Of a stretch of 64,000 nt of DNA, positions 52,034 through 61,600 are shown piece by piece; within the stretch, counting starts at the first letter, position 1, and each line of letters opens with the position of its first letter. The notes beneath the pieces are model-generated. The model saw only the letters and a program-made list of their open reading frames with translations, searched no databases and was not told where the DNA came from. The stretch is taken from positions 1-64,000 of the forward strand of contig CAVQDO010000023.1 of assembly GCA_963711255.1 (NCBI GenBank), written 5' to 3'. Source of the stretch: GCA-2746365 sp963711255. GTDB lineage: Bacteria; Pseudomonadota; Gammaproteobacteria; SZUA-229. Made by a program: the position numbers and the translations under genes.

Positions 52034-53463
52034 TGACGCGCTCTAATGAAAAAAGCCATGAAAATTTCATGCGCCGCATTCGTAAGGTTCACTTTGTTGG
52101 CATCGGCGGTGCGGGTATGAGCGGTATTGCTGATGTTATGCATACGCTGGGTTACCAGGTTAGCGGTTCAGACATTGCCAGCAATGCAGTTACTGAAAGA
52201 CTGGAAAGTCTCGGTGTAAAAGTTTACCACGCGCATACCGCGGACAATGTTGCTGATGTGGATGTGGTAGTGACTTCAACCGCTATTGATAAAAGCAATG
52301 CCGAGGTTGAAGCCGCCAAATCGCAGCTTATACCGGTAGTACCACGTGCAGAAATGCTTGCCGAGCTGATGCGCTTCAGTCACGGAATAGCGGTGGCCGG
52401 TACTCATGGTAAAACCACAACGACCTCGCTGGTAACCAGTGTGCTGGCTGAAGCCGGTCTTGATCCTACATACGTTATTGGCGGTAAGTTGAATAGTTCA
52501 GCAACGCACGCGCGCCTTGGCAAAGGTAAATACCTGGTAGCTGAAGCGGATGAAAGTGATGCATCGTTTTTATATTTACAGCCGATGATCGCTATCGTCA
52601 CCAATGTTGATGCCGACCATCTGCCAACCTATGGTGGTGATTTCTCCCGTTTGAAACAGGCGTTCGTAGAATTTTTACACCATCTGCCTTTTTACGGGCT
52701 GGCCGTTGTTTGTGTTGATGATGAACAGGCGCGCAGTTTGTTATCTGATATTACGCGGCCGGTCATTCGTTACGGAATTGATCATGATGCTGATGTCCGT
52801 GCCTCGAATATTCGTTACCAGGGAGTTAAAAGTGTATTTGACGTAATGCTGCCTGACGCTGAATCTGCGGTAGAAATAACATTGAATATGCCTGGTCGTC
52901 ATAATGTATTAAATGCGCTGGCCGCCATATGTGTGGCGTACGAGCTTGGCGTTAGTGTTGAAGATATGCAGAAAGCGTTGTCAGGTTTTGAAGGTATTGG
53001 CCGCCGTATGCATATGTATGGTGAAGTGAATACTGGCCATGGCGTAGTGACACTGGTCGATGATTATGCACATCATCCGACTGAAGTCGCCGCAACGCTG
53101 GATGCCAGCAGAAAAGCCTGGCCAGAAAAAAGGCTGGTTACAATATTTCAGCCGCACCGTTACACCCGTACACGAGACCTGTTTGAAGATTTTTCACAGG
53201 TGCTGGCCGAGTGTGATGTGTTGATTCTGACTGAAGTTTATTCCGCCGGAGAAGAAGCAATTGCCGGTGCAGATGGCAGGGCATTATGTGCTGCGATACG
53301 TGCGCGAGGCAAGGTGAGCCCGATATTTATCGAGGAGGTTGAAAACCTTGCGACTGATCTGAAATCGATCCTGCAGGATGGTGACCTGGTATTAACCATG
53401 GGTGCGGGAAGTATAGGTCGTGTCGCTTCACAGCTGAAGGAGTCGCTGGGTGGAAACGTGTAA
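52033..53463 (+). CDS. murC: UDP-MurNAc-L-Ala ligase MurC
   Basis: First amino acid ligase of the stem peptide; 476 residues. N-terminal FVGIGGAGMSGIADVM, ATP loop VAGTHGKTTTTSLV (about 122-135), EADESDASFLYL, and C-terminal VDDYAHHPTEVAAT with FQPHRYTRT are intact. The ATG sits in TAATGA overlapping the restored murG stop, supporting that murG really ended there. The stop overlaps murB. Confidence 0.98.
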   Translation: MTRSNEKSHENFMRRIRKVHFVGIGGAGMSGIADVMHTLGYQVSGSDIASNAVTERLESLGVKVYHAHTADNVADVDVVVTSTAIDKSNAEVEAAKSQLIPVVPRAEMLAELMRFSHGIAVAGTHGKTTTTSLVTSVLAEAGLDPTYVIGGKLNSSATHARLGKGKYLVAEADESDASFLYLQPMIAIVTNVDADHLPTYGGDFSRLKQAFVEFLHHLPFYGLAVVCVDDEQARSLLSDITRPVIRYGIDHDADVRASNIRYQGVKSVFDVMLPDAESAVEITLNMPGRHNVLNALAAICVAYELGVSVEDMQKALSGFEGIGRRMHMYGEVNTGHGVVTLVDDYAHHPTEVAATLDASRKAWPEKRLVTIFQPHRYTRTRDLFEDFSQVLAECDVLILTEVYSAGEEAIAGADGRALCAAIRARGKVSPIFIEEVENLATDLKSILQDGDLVLTMGAGSIGRVASQLKESLGGNV

Positions 53464-54440
53464 TGCAAGGGTGCGTAAACATGACAAGTAATATTGATGA
53501 TATTACGATAATCGAAAATGAGCCAATGTCTGCGCATACCAGCTGGCGTGCGGGTGGTGTCGCCCGTCGTTATGTAAGGCCGGGTTCATTAACAGTGCTG
53601 GCATCATTTATTGCTTCACTGCCGGCGGACGAAAAAGTTTTATGGTTAGGGCTTGGCAGTAATATGCTGGTTCGTGATGGTGGCTTTGATGGCACTATTA
53701 TTGCGACCCAGGGCGTAATGTCTCAACTGGAACTGCTCGATGAAACAACCGTTTATGTTGGAGCCGGCGTTGCTGGTGCAAAACTGGCGCGTTTTTGCAG
53801 CAAGCATGGCTTAACCGGCGCAGAGTTTTTTGCTGGAATCCCCGGCCTGGTTGGTGGCGCCCTGGCAATGAATGCCGGTGCGTGGGGTGGTGAAACCTGG
53901 CCGCTGGTGGTTGCTGTTGAAACCCTGAATGGTAAAGGTGAAATTACAAAACGCAGCGCGGATGAATTTGAATATTCCTATCGCCATGTTTCTGGCCCGG
54001 CGGGTGAGTGGTTCGTGAGCGCAACTCTGCAGTTGAAAAAAAAGCTGCATGCTGACAAGGCCGAAAGTAAAACGGAAGATTCAGCCAAGTCTATCGATAT
54101 AAAACAGTTGCTTGCCAGGCGCGCAGTAACACAGCCAACCGGTGTAGCGAGTTGCGGCAGCGTATTCAGAAACCCGGAAGGCGCTTTTGCCGCACAATTA
54201 ATCGAAAGCTGCGGATTAAAAGGCACTCGAATTGGTGGTGCGGTTATATCGAATAAACACGCCAATTTTATTATTAACGATAAAAATGCAAAGGCGTCGG
54301 ATATTGAGTCATTGATCCATTTAATACAAAAGAAAGTAAAAGATGAGCACGGTATTCAATTACAAACAGAAGTTAGAATTGTTGGCAAGGCCGCAGATGA
54401 TGCCCTGGCTAACGAAGAGATTGCGGAAGGTGGGCAGTAA
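53463..54440 (+). CDS. murB: UDP-N-acetylenolpyruvoylglucosamine reductase MurB
   Basis: FAD-dependent reduction to UDP-MurNAc. 325 residues from ATG 53463; the ATG at 53481 is an alternative start. FAD-binding GLGSNMLVRDGGFDG (about 59-73), GIPGLVGGALAMNAGAWGGE (about 123-142), VASCGSVFRNPEGAFAAQLI with the catalytic serine, and a C-terminal glutamate in LQTEVRIVG are present. Next gene overlaps by one base. Confidence 0.97.
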   Translation: MQGCVNMTSNIDDITIIENEPMSAHTSWRAGGVARRYVRPGSLTVLASFIASLPADEKVLWLGLGSNMLVRDGGFDGTIIATQGVMSQLELLDETTVYVGAGVAGAKLARFCSKHGLTGAEFFAGIPGLVGGALAMNAGAWGGETWPLVVAVETLNGKGEITKRSADEFEYSYRHVSGPAGEWFVSATLQLKKKLHADKAESKTEDSAKSIDIKQLLARRAVTQPTGVASCGSVFRNPEGAFAAQLIESCGLKGTRIGGAVISNKHANFIINDKNAKASDIESLIHLIQKKVKDEHGIQLQTEVRIVGKAADDALANEEIAEGGQ

Positions 54441-55372
54441 TGTCGATTGATGCCACTCAATTTGGAAAAGTTGCGGTGTTGATGGGCGGGCTATCGGCCG
54501 AGCGTGAGATTTCACTGTTAAGTGGAAAAGCTGTGCTGGCAGCATTACAGGAGTACGGCGTTGATGCACATGGTGTTGATGTTCAGAAGAATATTGTTAG
54601 TGAACTTGTAAAGGGTGACTTTCAGCGTGCCTTTATTGCATTGCACGGCCGCGGTGGTGAAGACGGTACCATGCAGGGTCTGCTTGAAGTTATGCAACTA
54701 CCCTATACCGGTCCTGATGTTACCGCGTCTGCAATTGCCATGGATAAACTAAAAACCAAACAAATCTGGTCTTCGATGGGGCTGCCAACACCAGAGTATT
54801 ACGTTATCGACTCAGAGCAGAGTTGTAAACGGGCACTGGAAGCACTGGATTTGCCATTATTTATAAAGCCGGTGCTTGAAGGTTCAAGTATCGGTATGAG
54901 TAAGGTCGAAACAAAAGAAGAGCTATTGCCTGCATGGCATAAAGCACAGGAATGCGGTGGAACGGTCATTGCAGAACGCTGGATACAGGGTGATGAATAC
55001 ACCGCTGCGATGCTGGATAAACAGGTTTTACCGATGATTAAACTCAAAACCACGCATAAGTTTTATGACTATGACGCGAAATACGATGCAGATGATACCC
55101 AGTATATCTGTCCATGCGGGCTGTCTGAAGAGATCGAGGAGAAATTTGCAGAGCTGGCAATGAAGGCGTTTGATGCCGTTGGTGGAGGTTCATGGGGGCG
55201 TGTGGATTTTATTGTTGATCATAATAATCAGCCATGGCTTATCGAGGTTAATACTGTGCCAGGAATGACCGGGCACTCACTGGTACCGATGGCGGCAAAG
55301 CAGGCGGGTATTTCTTTTCAGGAACTGGTTGTAAAAATCCTGTCTATGGCCAGCTGTCATTCGTGTGCCTGA
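54440..55372 (+). CDS. ddl: D-alanine--D-alanine ligase Ddl (DdlB type)
   Basis: ATP-grasp ligase making D-Ala-D-Ala for MurF. 310 residues. VLMGGLSAEREISLLSG (about 14-30), LHGRGGEDGTMQG, KPVLEGSSIGMSKV, and the metal-binding VDFIVDHNNQPWLIEVNTVP with GMTGHSLVP are intact. The position between murB and ftsQ is that of E. coli ddlB. The tail CHSCA adds two cysteines of unknown meaning. Confidence 0.96.
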   Translation: MSIDATQFGKVAVLMGGLSAEREISLLSGKAVLAALQEYGVDAHGVDVQKNIVSELVKGDFQRAFIALHGRGGEDGTMQGLLEVMQLPYTGPDVTASAIAMDKLKTKQIWSSMGLPTPEYYVIDSEQSCKRALEALDLPLFIKPVLEGSSIGMSKVETKEELLPAWHKAQECGGTVIAERWIQGDEYTAAMLDKQVLPMIKLKTTHKFYDYDAKYDADDTQYICPCGLSEEIEEKFAELAMKAFDAVGGGSWGRVDFIVDHNNQPWLIEVNTVPGMTGHSLVPMAAKQAGISFQELVVKILSMASCHSCA

Positions 55373-55386
55373 GCAGATAAAAAGTA

Positions 55387-56244
55387 ATGAAGAAAAAAAA
55401 TAAAACAACTTTGCTTAAACCGCTTATGAAAGTACTGCCAGTGCTAATGATTATGGCGGTTGTCGCATATGGCGGAATGTTCGTCAGTGAAATCGAAATA
55501 CCAACAGTATTGCCAGTCGATAATGTACAGGTTCATGGCGAGCTGAAATTTTTAGATAAAAATGAAATTGAAACAATTGTCAGGAATAATATTTCGGGCG
55601 GTTACTTTACGGTTGATCTAGCAAATGTGCGTTCAATTTTGATGCATAAGCCGTGGGTGAAAAATATTTCCCTGCGCAGAAAGTGGCCGGCAAGCTTGAG
55701 TGTTTATGTTGATGAGCAGGTACCGGTTGCTTACTGGAATGATGATGCATATTTAAGTGAAAAAGGTGAAATTTTTAAGCCCGTAAAGATCAATAAAACG
55801 TTAAACTTGCCGGCTTTGAACGGCCCCGAAGGTCAGCAGCAGAATGTCTGGAAGTTTATGAATGTTCTTTACAGAGAAACAGCACTATTGGACTACGAAG
55901 TTGTTCAGTTAGTGCTTGATGAAAGACGTGCCTGGCAACTGCTTATTACTGCTAACGATGGCAGCAATAATGAAAAAATTAATGTAAGACTGGGCCGTTT
56001 TGATACCGAGAAGCGCATGCGCAGATTTATCAGGATATTGCCAGCACTTGCTTCAGCGTCTGGTCTGCCAGGTGCTGCGTTGCTTGAGAATAGAATAAAA
56101 CAGATTGATATGCGTTACCCGAATGGTTTTGCTGTGCAAATGTCACAGCACGAAGCCATCAGCAAGAATAATAAAAATTTAAATTTTTCACATGAATTTG
56201 AATCGGTCCGCGAGCATGCTCCGGTTCAAACAAGTGAGGCCTGA
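55387..56244 (+). CDS. ftsQ: Cell division protein FtsQ
   Basis: A 285-residue bitopic protein: a basic cytoplasmic start (KKKNKTTLLK), one membrane helix (about 17-33), a POTRA domain (VDNVQVHGELKFLDKNEIET), and a beta domain (KPWVKNISLRRKWPASLSVYV, EQVPVAYWNDDAYLSEKGEI). It recruits FtsL and FtsB. Identified by architecture and position. It starts 14 bases after ddl and ends four bases before ftsA. Confidence 0.95.
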   Translation: MKKKNKTTLLKPLMKVLPVLMIMAVVAYGGMFVSEIEIPTVLPVDNVQVHGELKFLDKNEIETIVRNNISGGYFTVDLANVRSILMHKPWVKNISLRRKWPASLSVYVDEQVPVAYWNDDAYLSEKGEIFKPVKINKTLNLPALNGPEGQQQNVWKFMNVLYRETALLDYEVVQLVLDERRAWQLLITANDGSNNEKINVRLGRFDTEKRMRRFIRILPALASASGLPGAALLENRIKQIDMRYPNGFAVQMSQHEAISKNNKNLNFSHEFESVREHAPVQTSEA

Positions 56245-56248
56245 GTTA

Positions 56249-57484
56249 ATGACAAAAAAGTCTGATAAAAATATGTTAATCGGTCTGGATATCGGAACCT
56301 CCAAGGTTGTGGCAATTGTGGGCGAAGTAACAGAAGACGGCGACATAGAGATCATCGGTTTAGGTTCGCACCCATCGAATGGATTGAAAAAAGGTGTGGT
56401 GGTTAATATTGAATCAACCGTTCAATCGATTCAGCATGCTGTCGAAGAGGCTGAACTAATGGCTGGCTGTGAAATAAATTCTGTTTATGCTGGCATTGCT
56501 GGCAGCCATATTCGCAGTTTGAATTCACATGGCATCGTCGCAATTCGCGAGCGTGAAGTCACCAGTGGTGACCTGGACCGGGTGATTGACGCTGCCCGTG
56601 CCGTTGCTATCCCAGCTGATCAGCGTGTTCTGCATATCCTGCCGCAGGAATTCATTATTGATGACCAGGAAGGTATTAGAGAGCCAATTGGAATGTCCGG
56701 TGTCCGCCTGGAAGCAAAAGTACACCTGGTCACCGGTGCAGTTGGCGCGGCGCAGAATATTATTAAATGTATACGCCGCTGTGGACTGGATGTGGACGAT
56801 ATCATTCTGGAGCAGCTGGCTTCCAGTTACTCGGTGCTTACGGATGATGAAAAAGAGCTGGGTGTATGCCTGGTTGATATTGGTGGCGGCACTACCGACA
56901 TTGCTGTTTTCTCTGACGGCGCTATTCGCCATACCGCGGTGATACCGATTGCCGGTGACCAGGTAACCAATGATATCGCTGTTGCTCTGCGTACACCGAC
57001 TCAGTATGCCAATGATATAAAAATAAAATATGCCTGTGCTTTACGGCAGCTGGCCAATCCTGAAGAGACAATTGAAGTCCCCAGTGTCGGTGACCGGCCA
57101 CCGCGGAAACTGTCGCGTCAGACATTAGCTGAAGTTGTAGAGCCGCGCTATGAAGAATTACTTAATTTAGTACATGCGGAATTACGCCGCAGTGGTTTTG
57201 AAGAAATAATTGCAGCAGGTGTTGTGCTAACAGGTGGCAGTTCCAAGATGGAAGGGGTTATTGATTTAGCCGAAGAAATATTCCATGCCCCTGTACGCCT
57301 GGGTCTGCCGCAATATGTTTCTGGTTTATCCGACGTGGTAAACAATCCAATTTATGCGACTGGTGTTGGCCTGTTATTGTTTGGCCAGCAGCATAGAAAT
57401 ACTGGCACCAGTCATATCATGATGGAAGGTGGTGTCAAAGGAGTATTTGAGCGGATGAAAAACTGGTTCCAGGGAAACTTTTAA
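56249..57484 (+). CDS. ftsA: Cell division protein FtsA
   Basis: Actin-like membrane tether for FtsZ, 411 residues from ATG 56249 (GAGG Shine-Dalgarno nine bases upstream; in-frame ATGs inside ftsQ are less likely). GLDIGTSKVVAIVGEV (about 12-27), VDIGGGTTDIAVFSDG (about 209-224) and VVLTGGSSKMEGV are the actin-fold nucleotide motifs. The C-terminal FERMKNWFQGNF is the amphipathic membrane-binding helix. Confidence 0.98.
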   Translation: MTKKSDKNMLIGLDIGTSKVVAIVGEVTEDGDIEIIGLGSHPSNGLKKGVVVNIESTVQSIQHAVEEAELMAGCEINSVYAGIAGSHIRSLNSHGIVAIREREVTSGDLDRVIDAARAVAIPADQRVLHILPQEFIIDDQEGIREPIGMSGVRLEAKVHLVTGAVGAAQNIIKCIRRCGLDVDDIILEQLASSYSVLTDDEKELGVCLVDIGGGTTDIAVFSDGAIRHTAVIPIAGDQVTNDIAVALRTPTQYANDIKIKYACALRQLANPEETIEVPSVGDRPPRKLSRQTLAEVVEPRYEELLNLVHAELRRSGFEEIIAAGVVLTGGSSKMEGVIDLAEEIFHAPVRLGLPQYVSGLSDVVNNPIYATGVGLLLFGQQHRNTGTSHIMMEGGVKGVFERMKNWFQGNF

Positions 57485-57593
57485 CTTGTGAATTTCTTAC
57501 CAAAAATGTACGCAGCAATAGAAATTAAAAAAACTGAAAAAATAATGAAAGCAAATTTAGAAAATATAACCAAATTATTAGAGGAGAAGGGTC

Positions 57594-58763
57594 ATGGCGA
57601 TGTTTGAATTGATGGATTCTGGTGCACAAGATGCGGTGATTAAAGTCATCGGTGTAGGTGGCGGTGGTGGTAATGCTGTTCAGCATATGGTGAACAGCGG
57701 TATCAACGGCGTTGATTTTATCTGTACAAATACCGATGCACAGGCTTTGGGCCGTTTTGAGGGCGCCAAGTCACTGCAGATCGGCAGCAATATAACCAAA
57801 GGTCTGGGTGCGGGTGCTACACCTGATGTCGGACAACAGGCAGCTCTCGAAGATCGCGAACTGATTCAGGAAGCCATTGCCAACTCTGATATGTTATTTG
57901 TCACTGCCGGTATGGGTGGCGGAACCGGTACCGGAGCTGCGCCCGTTGTTGCGCAAATCGCTCGTGAAATGGGTATCCTGGTGGTTGGTGTTGTGACCAA
58001 ACCGTTTGCTTTTGAAGGTACTGCACGAATGAAAATTGCGATGCAGGGCATTAAAGAGTTGAGCGGACATGTTGATTCCTTAATTACCATTCCTAATGAT
58101 AAGTTACTGGATGTTTACGGACGTGACTTCGATTTAATGAATGCCTTCAGCGGTGCAAACGATGTTCTTTGCGGTGCGGTGCAGGGTATTACTGAACTGA
58201 TTACCAACCCCGGTGTCATAAACGTAGATTTCGCGGACGTAAGAACTGTAATGTCCAAGATGGGTATGGGCATGATGGGTTCTGGTCGCGCCATTGGTGA
58301 TGACAGAGCAAAACAGGCTGCTGAAGCTGCAATAGCCAGTCCCCTACTTGAAGATGTCAACCTGTCAGGTGCTCGCGGTATTCTGGTTAATGTTACCGGT
58401 GCTAACATGACGCTGGGTGAGTTCCAGGATATTGGTGCTGTGGTGAATGCTTTTGCATCAGAGGATGCGACTGTTGTTATGGGTACAGCAATTGATGAGT
58501 CACTGGATGGAGAAATTCGTGTTACTGTTGTTGCAACGGGTTTAGGTAATTTGAGTAAATCACATGCACCTGTAGCACAGCCAGCTGCTGAGATTAAAGT
58601 TGTTAAAGAAACTCCAGCAGAAATTGAGCCTTCATATAAAGAATATGACAAGCCTGCAGCGATTAGAAATTCACCGACTCGTGAACGTTCGGTGACCGCT
58701 AATGGTGAATACGATGAAGAGATGCTGGATATCCCTGCTTTTCTGCGCAGGCAGGCGGATTAA
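57594..58763 (+). CDS. ftsZ: Cell division GTPase FtsZ
   Basis: Tubulin-like protein of the Z ring, 389 residues. GVGGGGGNAVQHMV (about 20-33), the tubulin signature GMGGGTGTGAAPVVA (about 106-120), and NVDFADVRTVMS (T7 loop region) are intact. The C-terminal peptide DIPAFLRRQAD binds FtsA and ZipA. A strong AGAGGAGAAGG Shine-Dalgarno precedes the ATG. 109 AT-rich bases separate it from ftsA and hold a 39-codon open frame. Confidence 0.99.
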   Translation: MAMFELMDSGAQDAVIKVIGVGGGGGNAVQHMVNSGINGVDFICTNTDAQALGRFEGAKSLQIGSNITKGLGAGATPDVGQQAALEDRELIQEAIANSDMLFVTAGMGGGTGTGAAPVVAQIAREMGILVVGVVTKPFAFEGTARMKIAMQGIKELSGHVDSLITIPNDKLLDVYGRDFDLMNAFSGANDVLCGAVQGITELITNPGVINVDFADVRTVMSKMGMGMMGSGRAIGDDRAKQAAEAAIASPLLEDVNLSGARGILVNVTGANMTLGEFQDIGAVVNAFASEDATVVMGTAIDESLDGEIRVTVVATGLGNLSKSHAPVAQPAAEIKVVKETPAEIEPSYKEYDKPAAIRNSPTRERSVTANGEYDEEMLDIPAFLRRQAD

Positions 58764-58913
58764 AGTTGTAAGTTCAGGAAAAACAAAGATAAATTGCTGA
58801 TTTTGTTGTGTTTAAATTTTCAGTAATGAATTTTTGTGTAAGAAAGAGCCGGAATGAAGCGATGAGCTCAAGCCTTATATTTAGTGGCTTGCTTCCAATT
58901 TACTCCGTAATTG

Positions 58914-58922
58914 TGTGATAAT
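58914..58922 (+). promoter_or_regulatory. Extended -10 promoter candidate for lpxC
   Basis: TGTGATAAT has the extended -10 form TGN-GATAAT. The -35 is weak (TTCCAA at 18 bases). It lies 46 bases before the ATG I use for lpxC, in the otherwise empty ftsZ-lpxC spacer. Confidence 0.45.
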
Positions 58923-58967
58923 ACGGCGATTTTTAAGGAAATTGCTGCTTTAACATTGGCGTTGGGC

Positions 58968-59897
58968 ATGGGATTTGAGATTTTGATTAGGCAAAGAACA
59001 TTAAAAAATGTGATTAGAGCGACTGGCGTCGGTCTGCACTCGGGTGAAAAGGTATACCTGACATTGCGTCCGGCTCAGCCAGACACAGGTGTTATATTCC
59101 GCCGTGTTGATTTGAGTGAGCCGGTTGAAATTAAGGCTAATGCACAAAATGTCGGTGCCACATTATTGTCCACAACACTGGAACAGGATGGCGTCTGTGT
59201 CTCGACTGTCGAACACCTGCTCTCAGCCATGGCTGGTTTAGGTATTGATAACGCCTATGTCGATGTTAGTGCTGCTGAAGTGCCTATTATGGACGGCAGT
59301 TCGGGTCCATTTGTATTTCTAATTCAGTCTGCAGGAATTGTTGAACAGGACGCGCCAAAACGTTTTGTTCGAATTAAAAAGTCAGTGGTTGTTGAAGAAG
59401 AAGGTAAGTGGGCGCGCTTTGATCCCTTTGATGGCTTCAAAGTAAGTTTCGCCATTGATTTCGATCACCCCGCGTTTAAAGATGCTCCCTGTACAGCTGA
59501 AATAGATTTCTCAACCACCTCTTTTGTGAAAGAAGTCAGCCGTGCACGTACTTTCGGTTTTATGAGTGATATCGAAGCGTTGCGTAAAAATAACCTGGCA
59601 TTAGGCGGTAGTATCGATAATGCTATTGTTGTTGATGAGTACCGTGTGTTGAATGAAGATGGTCTGCGTTATGAAGACGAATTCGTTAAACATAAAATTC
59701 TGGATGCTATCGGTGACCTTTACCTGTTAGGGCATAGCTCTATTGGTGCATTTTCCGGCTATCGTTCCGGCCACGCACTCAATAATAAATTATTAAAAGC
59801 ATTGTGTGCTGACAAGAGCGCCTGGGAAGAAGTAACATTTGAAGATGAAAAAGCATCTTCCCCCATTTCATATGCTCAACCGCTACAGACGTTTTAA
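58968..59897 (+). CDS. lpxC: UDP-3-O-acyl-GlcNAc deacetylase LpxC
   Basis: Committed step of lipid A synthesis. About 309 residues. Zinc ligands lie in STVEHLLSAMAGLGIDN, and in KHKILDAIGDLYLLGHS with catalytic histidine in YRSGHALNNKLL. It aligns closely with Pseudomonas LpxC throughout. I start at ATG 58968, but TTG 58983 gives the usual family start (IRQRTLKNVIRATGVGLHSG) and is equally possible. Marks an outer membrane with LPS. Confidence 0.96.
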   Translation: MGFEILIRQRTLKNVIRATGVGLHSGEKVYLTLRPAQPDTGVIFRRVDLSEPVEIKANAQNVGATLLSTTLEQDGVCVSTVEHLLSAMAGLGIDNAYVDVSAAEVPIMDGSSGPFVFLIQSAGIVEQDAPKRFVRIKKSVVVEEEGKWARFDPFDGFKVSFAIDFDHPAFKDAPCTAEIDFSTTSFVKEVSRARTFGFMSDIEALRKNNLALGGSIDNAIVVDEYRVLNEDGLRYEDEFVKHKILDAIGDLYLLGHSSIGAFSGYRSGHALNNKLLKALCADKSAWEEVTFEDEKASSPISYAQPLQTF

Positions 59898-59941
59898 ACG
59901 TTTCCAGCTTCAACTTCAATAAGAATAAAATTCAATACAGA

Positions 59942-60433
59942 TTACTTTTTAGTTTTTGTTGTCTGGCCGTGACTGGCAATCCTTAATAATGATGCTTTTA
60001 GCTGTGGATGGCTAATGCTGTCGGCTGATTGGGATAATACTTCAGCCGTTTTGTCGCTCATGTGCAATTTTCTCTTTTTCTTATTGTCCAACTCCCGTTG
60101 ATCATCAATCGTCTGATTGTTTTGTACCGCATTGTAGCGAGTACTGATCTGGATGTGATGGATCATGGGATCTGGTAATGCACTATGTGTACTGCCTGTA
60201 TGCAGCGGGTTGCTGCGTAAAAATTGCAATATCTGTGGGCTGAGCTGGCGGAGTTTGGTCGTCCACACAGGGGAATCAGTAATAAGCATCAGGTTTTGAT
60301 TACGAATATTGGCCACTTCGACGTGTTTTCTGCACTCTATGGGTAAGATTTTGTGCAATAACTGCGTATAACCCGCCAGTTTTCTGGCCTGGTTCACAAA
60401 TTCCGGATTTATCTGCTCGTTTAGTGGCTTCAT
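59942..60433 (-). CDS. dciA: DciA (DUF721) replicative helicase loader-type protein
   Basis: A 163-residue protein of the DUF721 family. The family core is in the first 75 residues: IRNQNLMLITDSPVWTTKLR and LSPQILQFL. The rest is polar, low in hydrophobics and likely disordered, ending in K/T residues. DciA is the ancestral DnaB loader in bacteria without DnaC, so replication here likely uses DciA. It lies opposite to all neighbours between lpxC and the M23 peptidase, a place also seen in Pseudomonas. Gene symbol is by family. Confidence 0.8.
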   Translation of the reverse strand: MKPLNEQINPEFVNQARKLAGYTQLLHKILPIECRKHVEVANIRNQNLMLITDSPVWTTKLRQLSPQILQFLRSNPLHTGSTHSALPDPMIHHIQISTRYNAVQNNQTIDDQRELDNKKKRKLHMSDKTAEVLSQSADSISHPQLKASLLRIASHGQTTKTKK

Positions 60434-60510
60434 CTGGCTATATATTCATCAACTTGTTTATACTCACTTTATGTCTATACTTATAGGCCTGGGAACCGAT
60501 ATATACATAC

Positions 60511-61416
60511 ATGAACATTATATTTATAGGAAAATTCAGAGGCAAACCGATCCGCTGTCAACTCGACGGCAGACGCCAGCTGTTGTTATGCGCATCCATT
60601 ATAAGCCTTTTCGCCGGTTTATTGGTCAGTAGTGGTTACTGGTATGGTAATACCAACGCTGCAGTTCATGGGCTGGTAGCGCTGGAGCACGATATTTCCA
60701 AACAGAAAGTATTGATTAACGAGGCACGGCTTTACGCCGAGACTGAACTGGATGGGCTCGCTGCGCGTCTGGGTAAAATGCAGGCAAATGTTATACGGCT
60801 CAACGCCCTTGGCCAGCGACTGGTCAAAGTGGCAAAACTGGATGGTAAAGAATTTAATTTTAAGAATGCCCCTTCCTATGGCGGTCCAACAGAAACGGAT
60901 GGTGTTACCAATATTGATTTTGAAGATGTCATTGCCAATCTTGATAAACAGCTAAGCAGTCGCGAAGAGCAGCTGGATGTACTTGAAGAAGTTATCATGA
61001 ATCGCCAGCTTAGAAGCGAATCCAAACCGCGCGGCCGTCCCATCGTCAAGGGCTGGACTTCGTCATATTATGGTAAACGTACCGACCCGTTCACTGGTAA
61101 GCTGGCGATGCATAAGGGCATGGATTTTGCGGGTAAGGAAGGCAGCAAAATAATTTCTGTTGCCGGCGGTGTGGTCACCTGGGCAGGTGACCGTTATGGT
61201 TATGGCCAGCTAATCGAGGTCAACCATGGTAATGGCTACACTACCCGGTATGGGCATAACGCTGAAATACTGGTTGAGGTGGGTGATAGTGTCGAAAAAG
61301 GCCAGGTTATATCGTTAATGGGGTCAACTGGACGCTCAACCGGGCCTCACGTACATTTTGAGGTGCTTAAGAACGATCGACAGGTAAACCCGTCTAAATT
61401 TGTCGCATTAAAATAA
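60511..61416 (+). CDS. M23-family metallopeptidase, membrane-anchored
   Basis: A 301-residue protein with one N-terminal membrane helix (about 24-44), a helical stretch (about 55-100) and a LytM/M23 domain from about 180. Zinc and catalytic residues are all present: H in MHKGMDFAG (H and D), and HVHFEV near the end. It should cleave peptidoglycan peptide cross-links in the periplasm, or act as an activator if regulated. Located just before secA, as in Pseudomonas. Start ATG 60511 has no strong Shine-Dalgarno. Confidence 0.9.
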   Translation: MNIIFIGKFRGKPIRCQLDGRRQLLLCASIISLFAGLLVSSGYWYGNTNAAVHGLVALEHDISKQKVLINEARLYAETELDGLAARLGKMQANVIRLNALGQRLVKVAKLDGKEFNFKNAPSYGGPTETDGVTNIDFEDVIANLDKQLSSREEQLDVLEEVIMNRQLRSESKPRGRPIVKGWTSSYYGKRTDPFTGKLAMHKGMDFAGKEGSKIISVAGGVVTWAGDRYGYGQLIEVNHGNGYTTRYGHNAEILVEVGDSVEKGQVISLMGSTGRSTGPHVHFEVLKNDRQVNPSKFVALK

Positions 61417-61600
61417 AAAAAGCTAAATCAGCAAGATTGCCTCTGTATAAGGCCGTTTGAAACAATATACCATCCAATTTTATATGACCCATCCGCGGTT
61501 CTCAGGCATAATACGCCGTATTTTTATTACTATGAGGGCAGATTCCGGGAACGGAATGTCATTGCTGTCATGTTACAAAGCCACAGGTTAAATACTTAAA

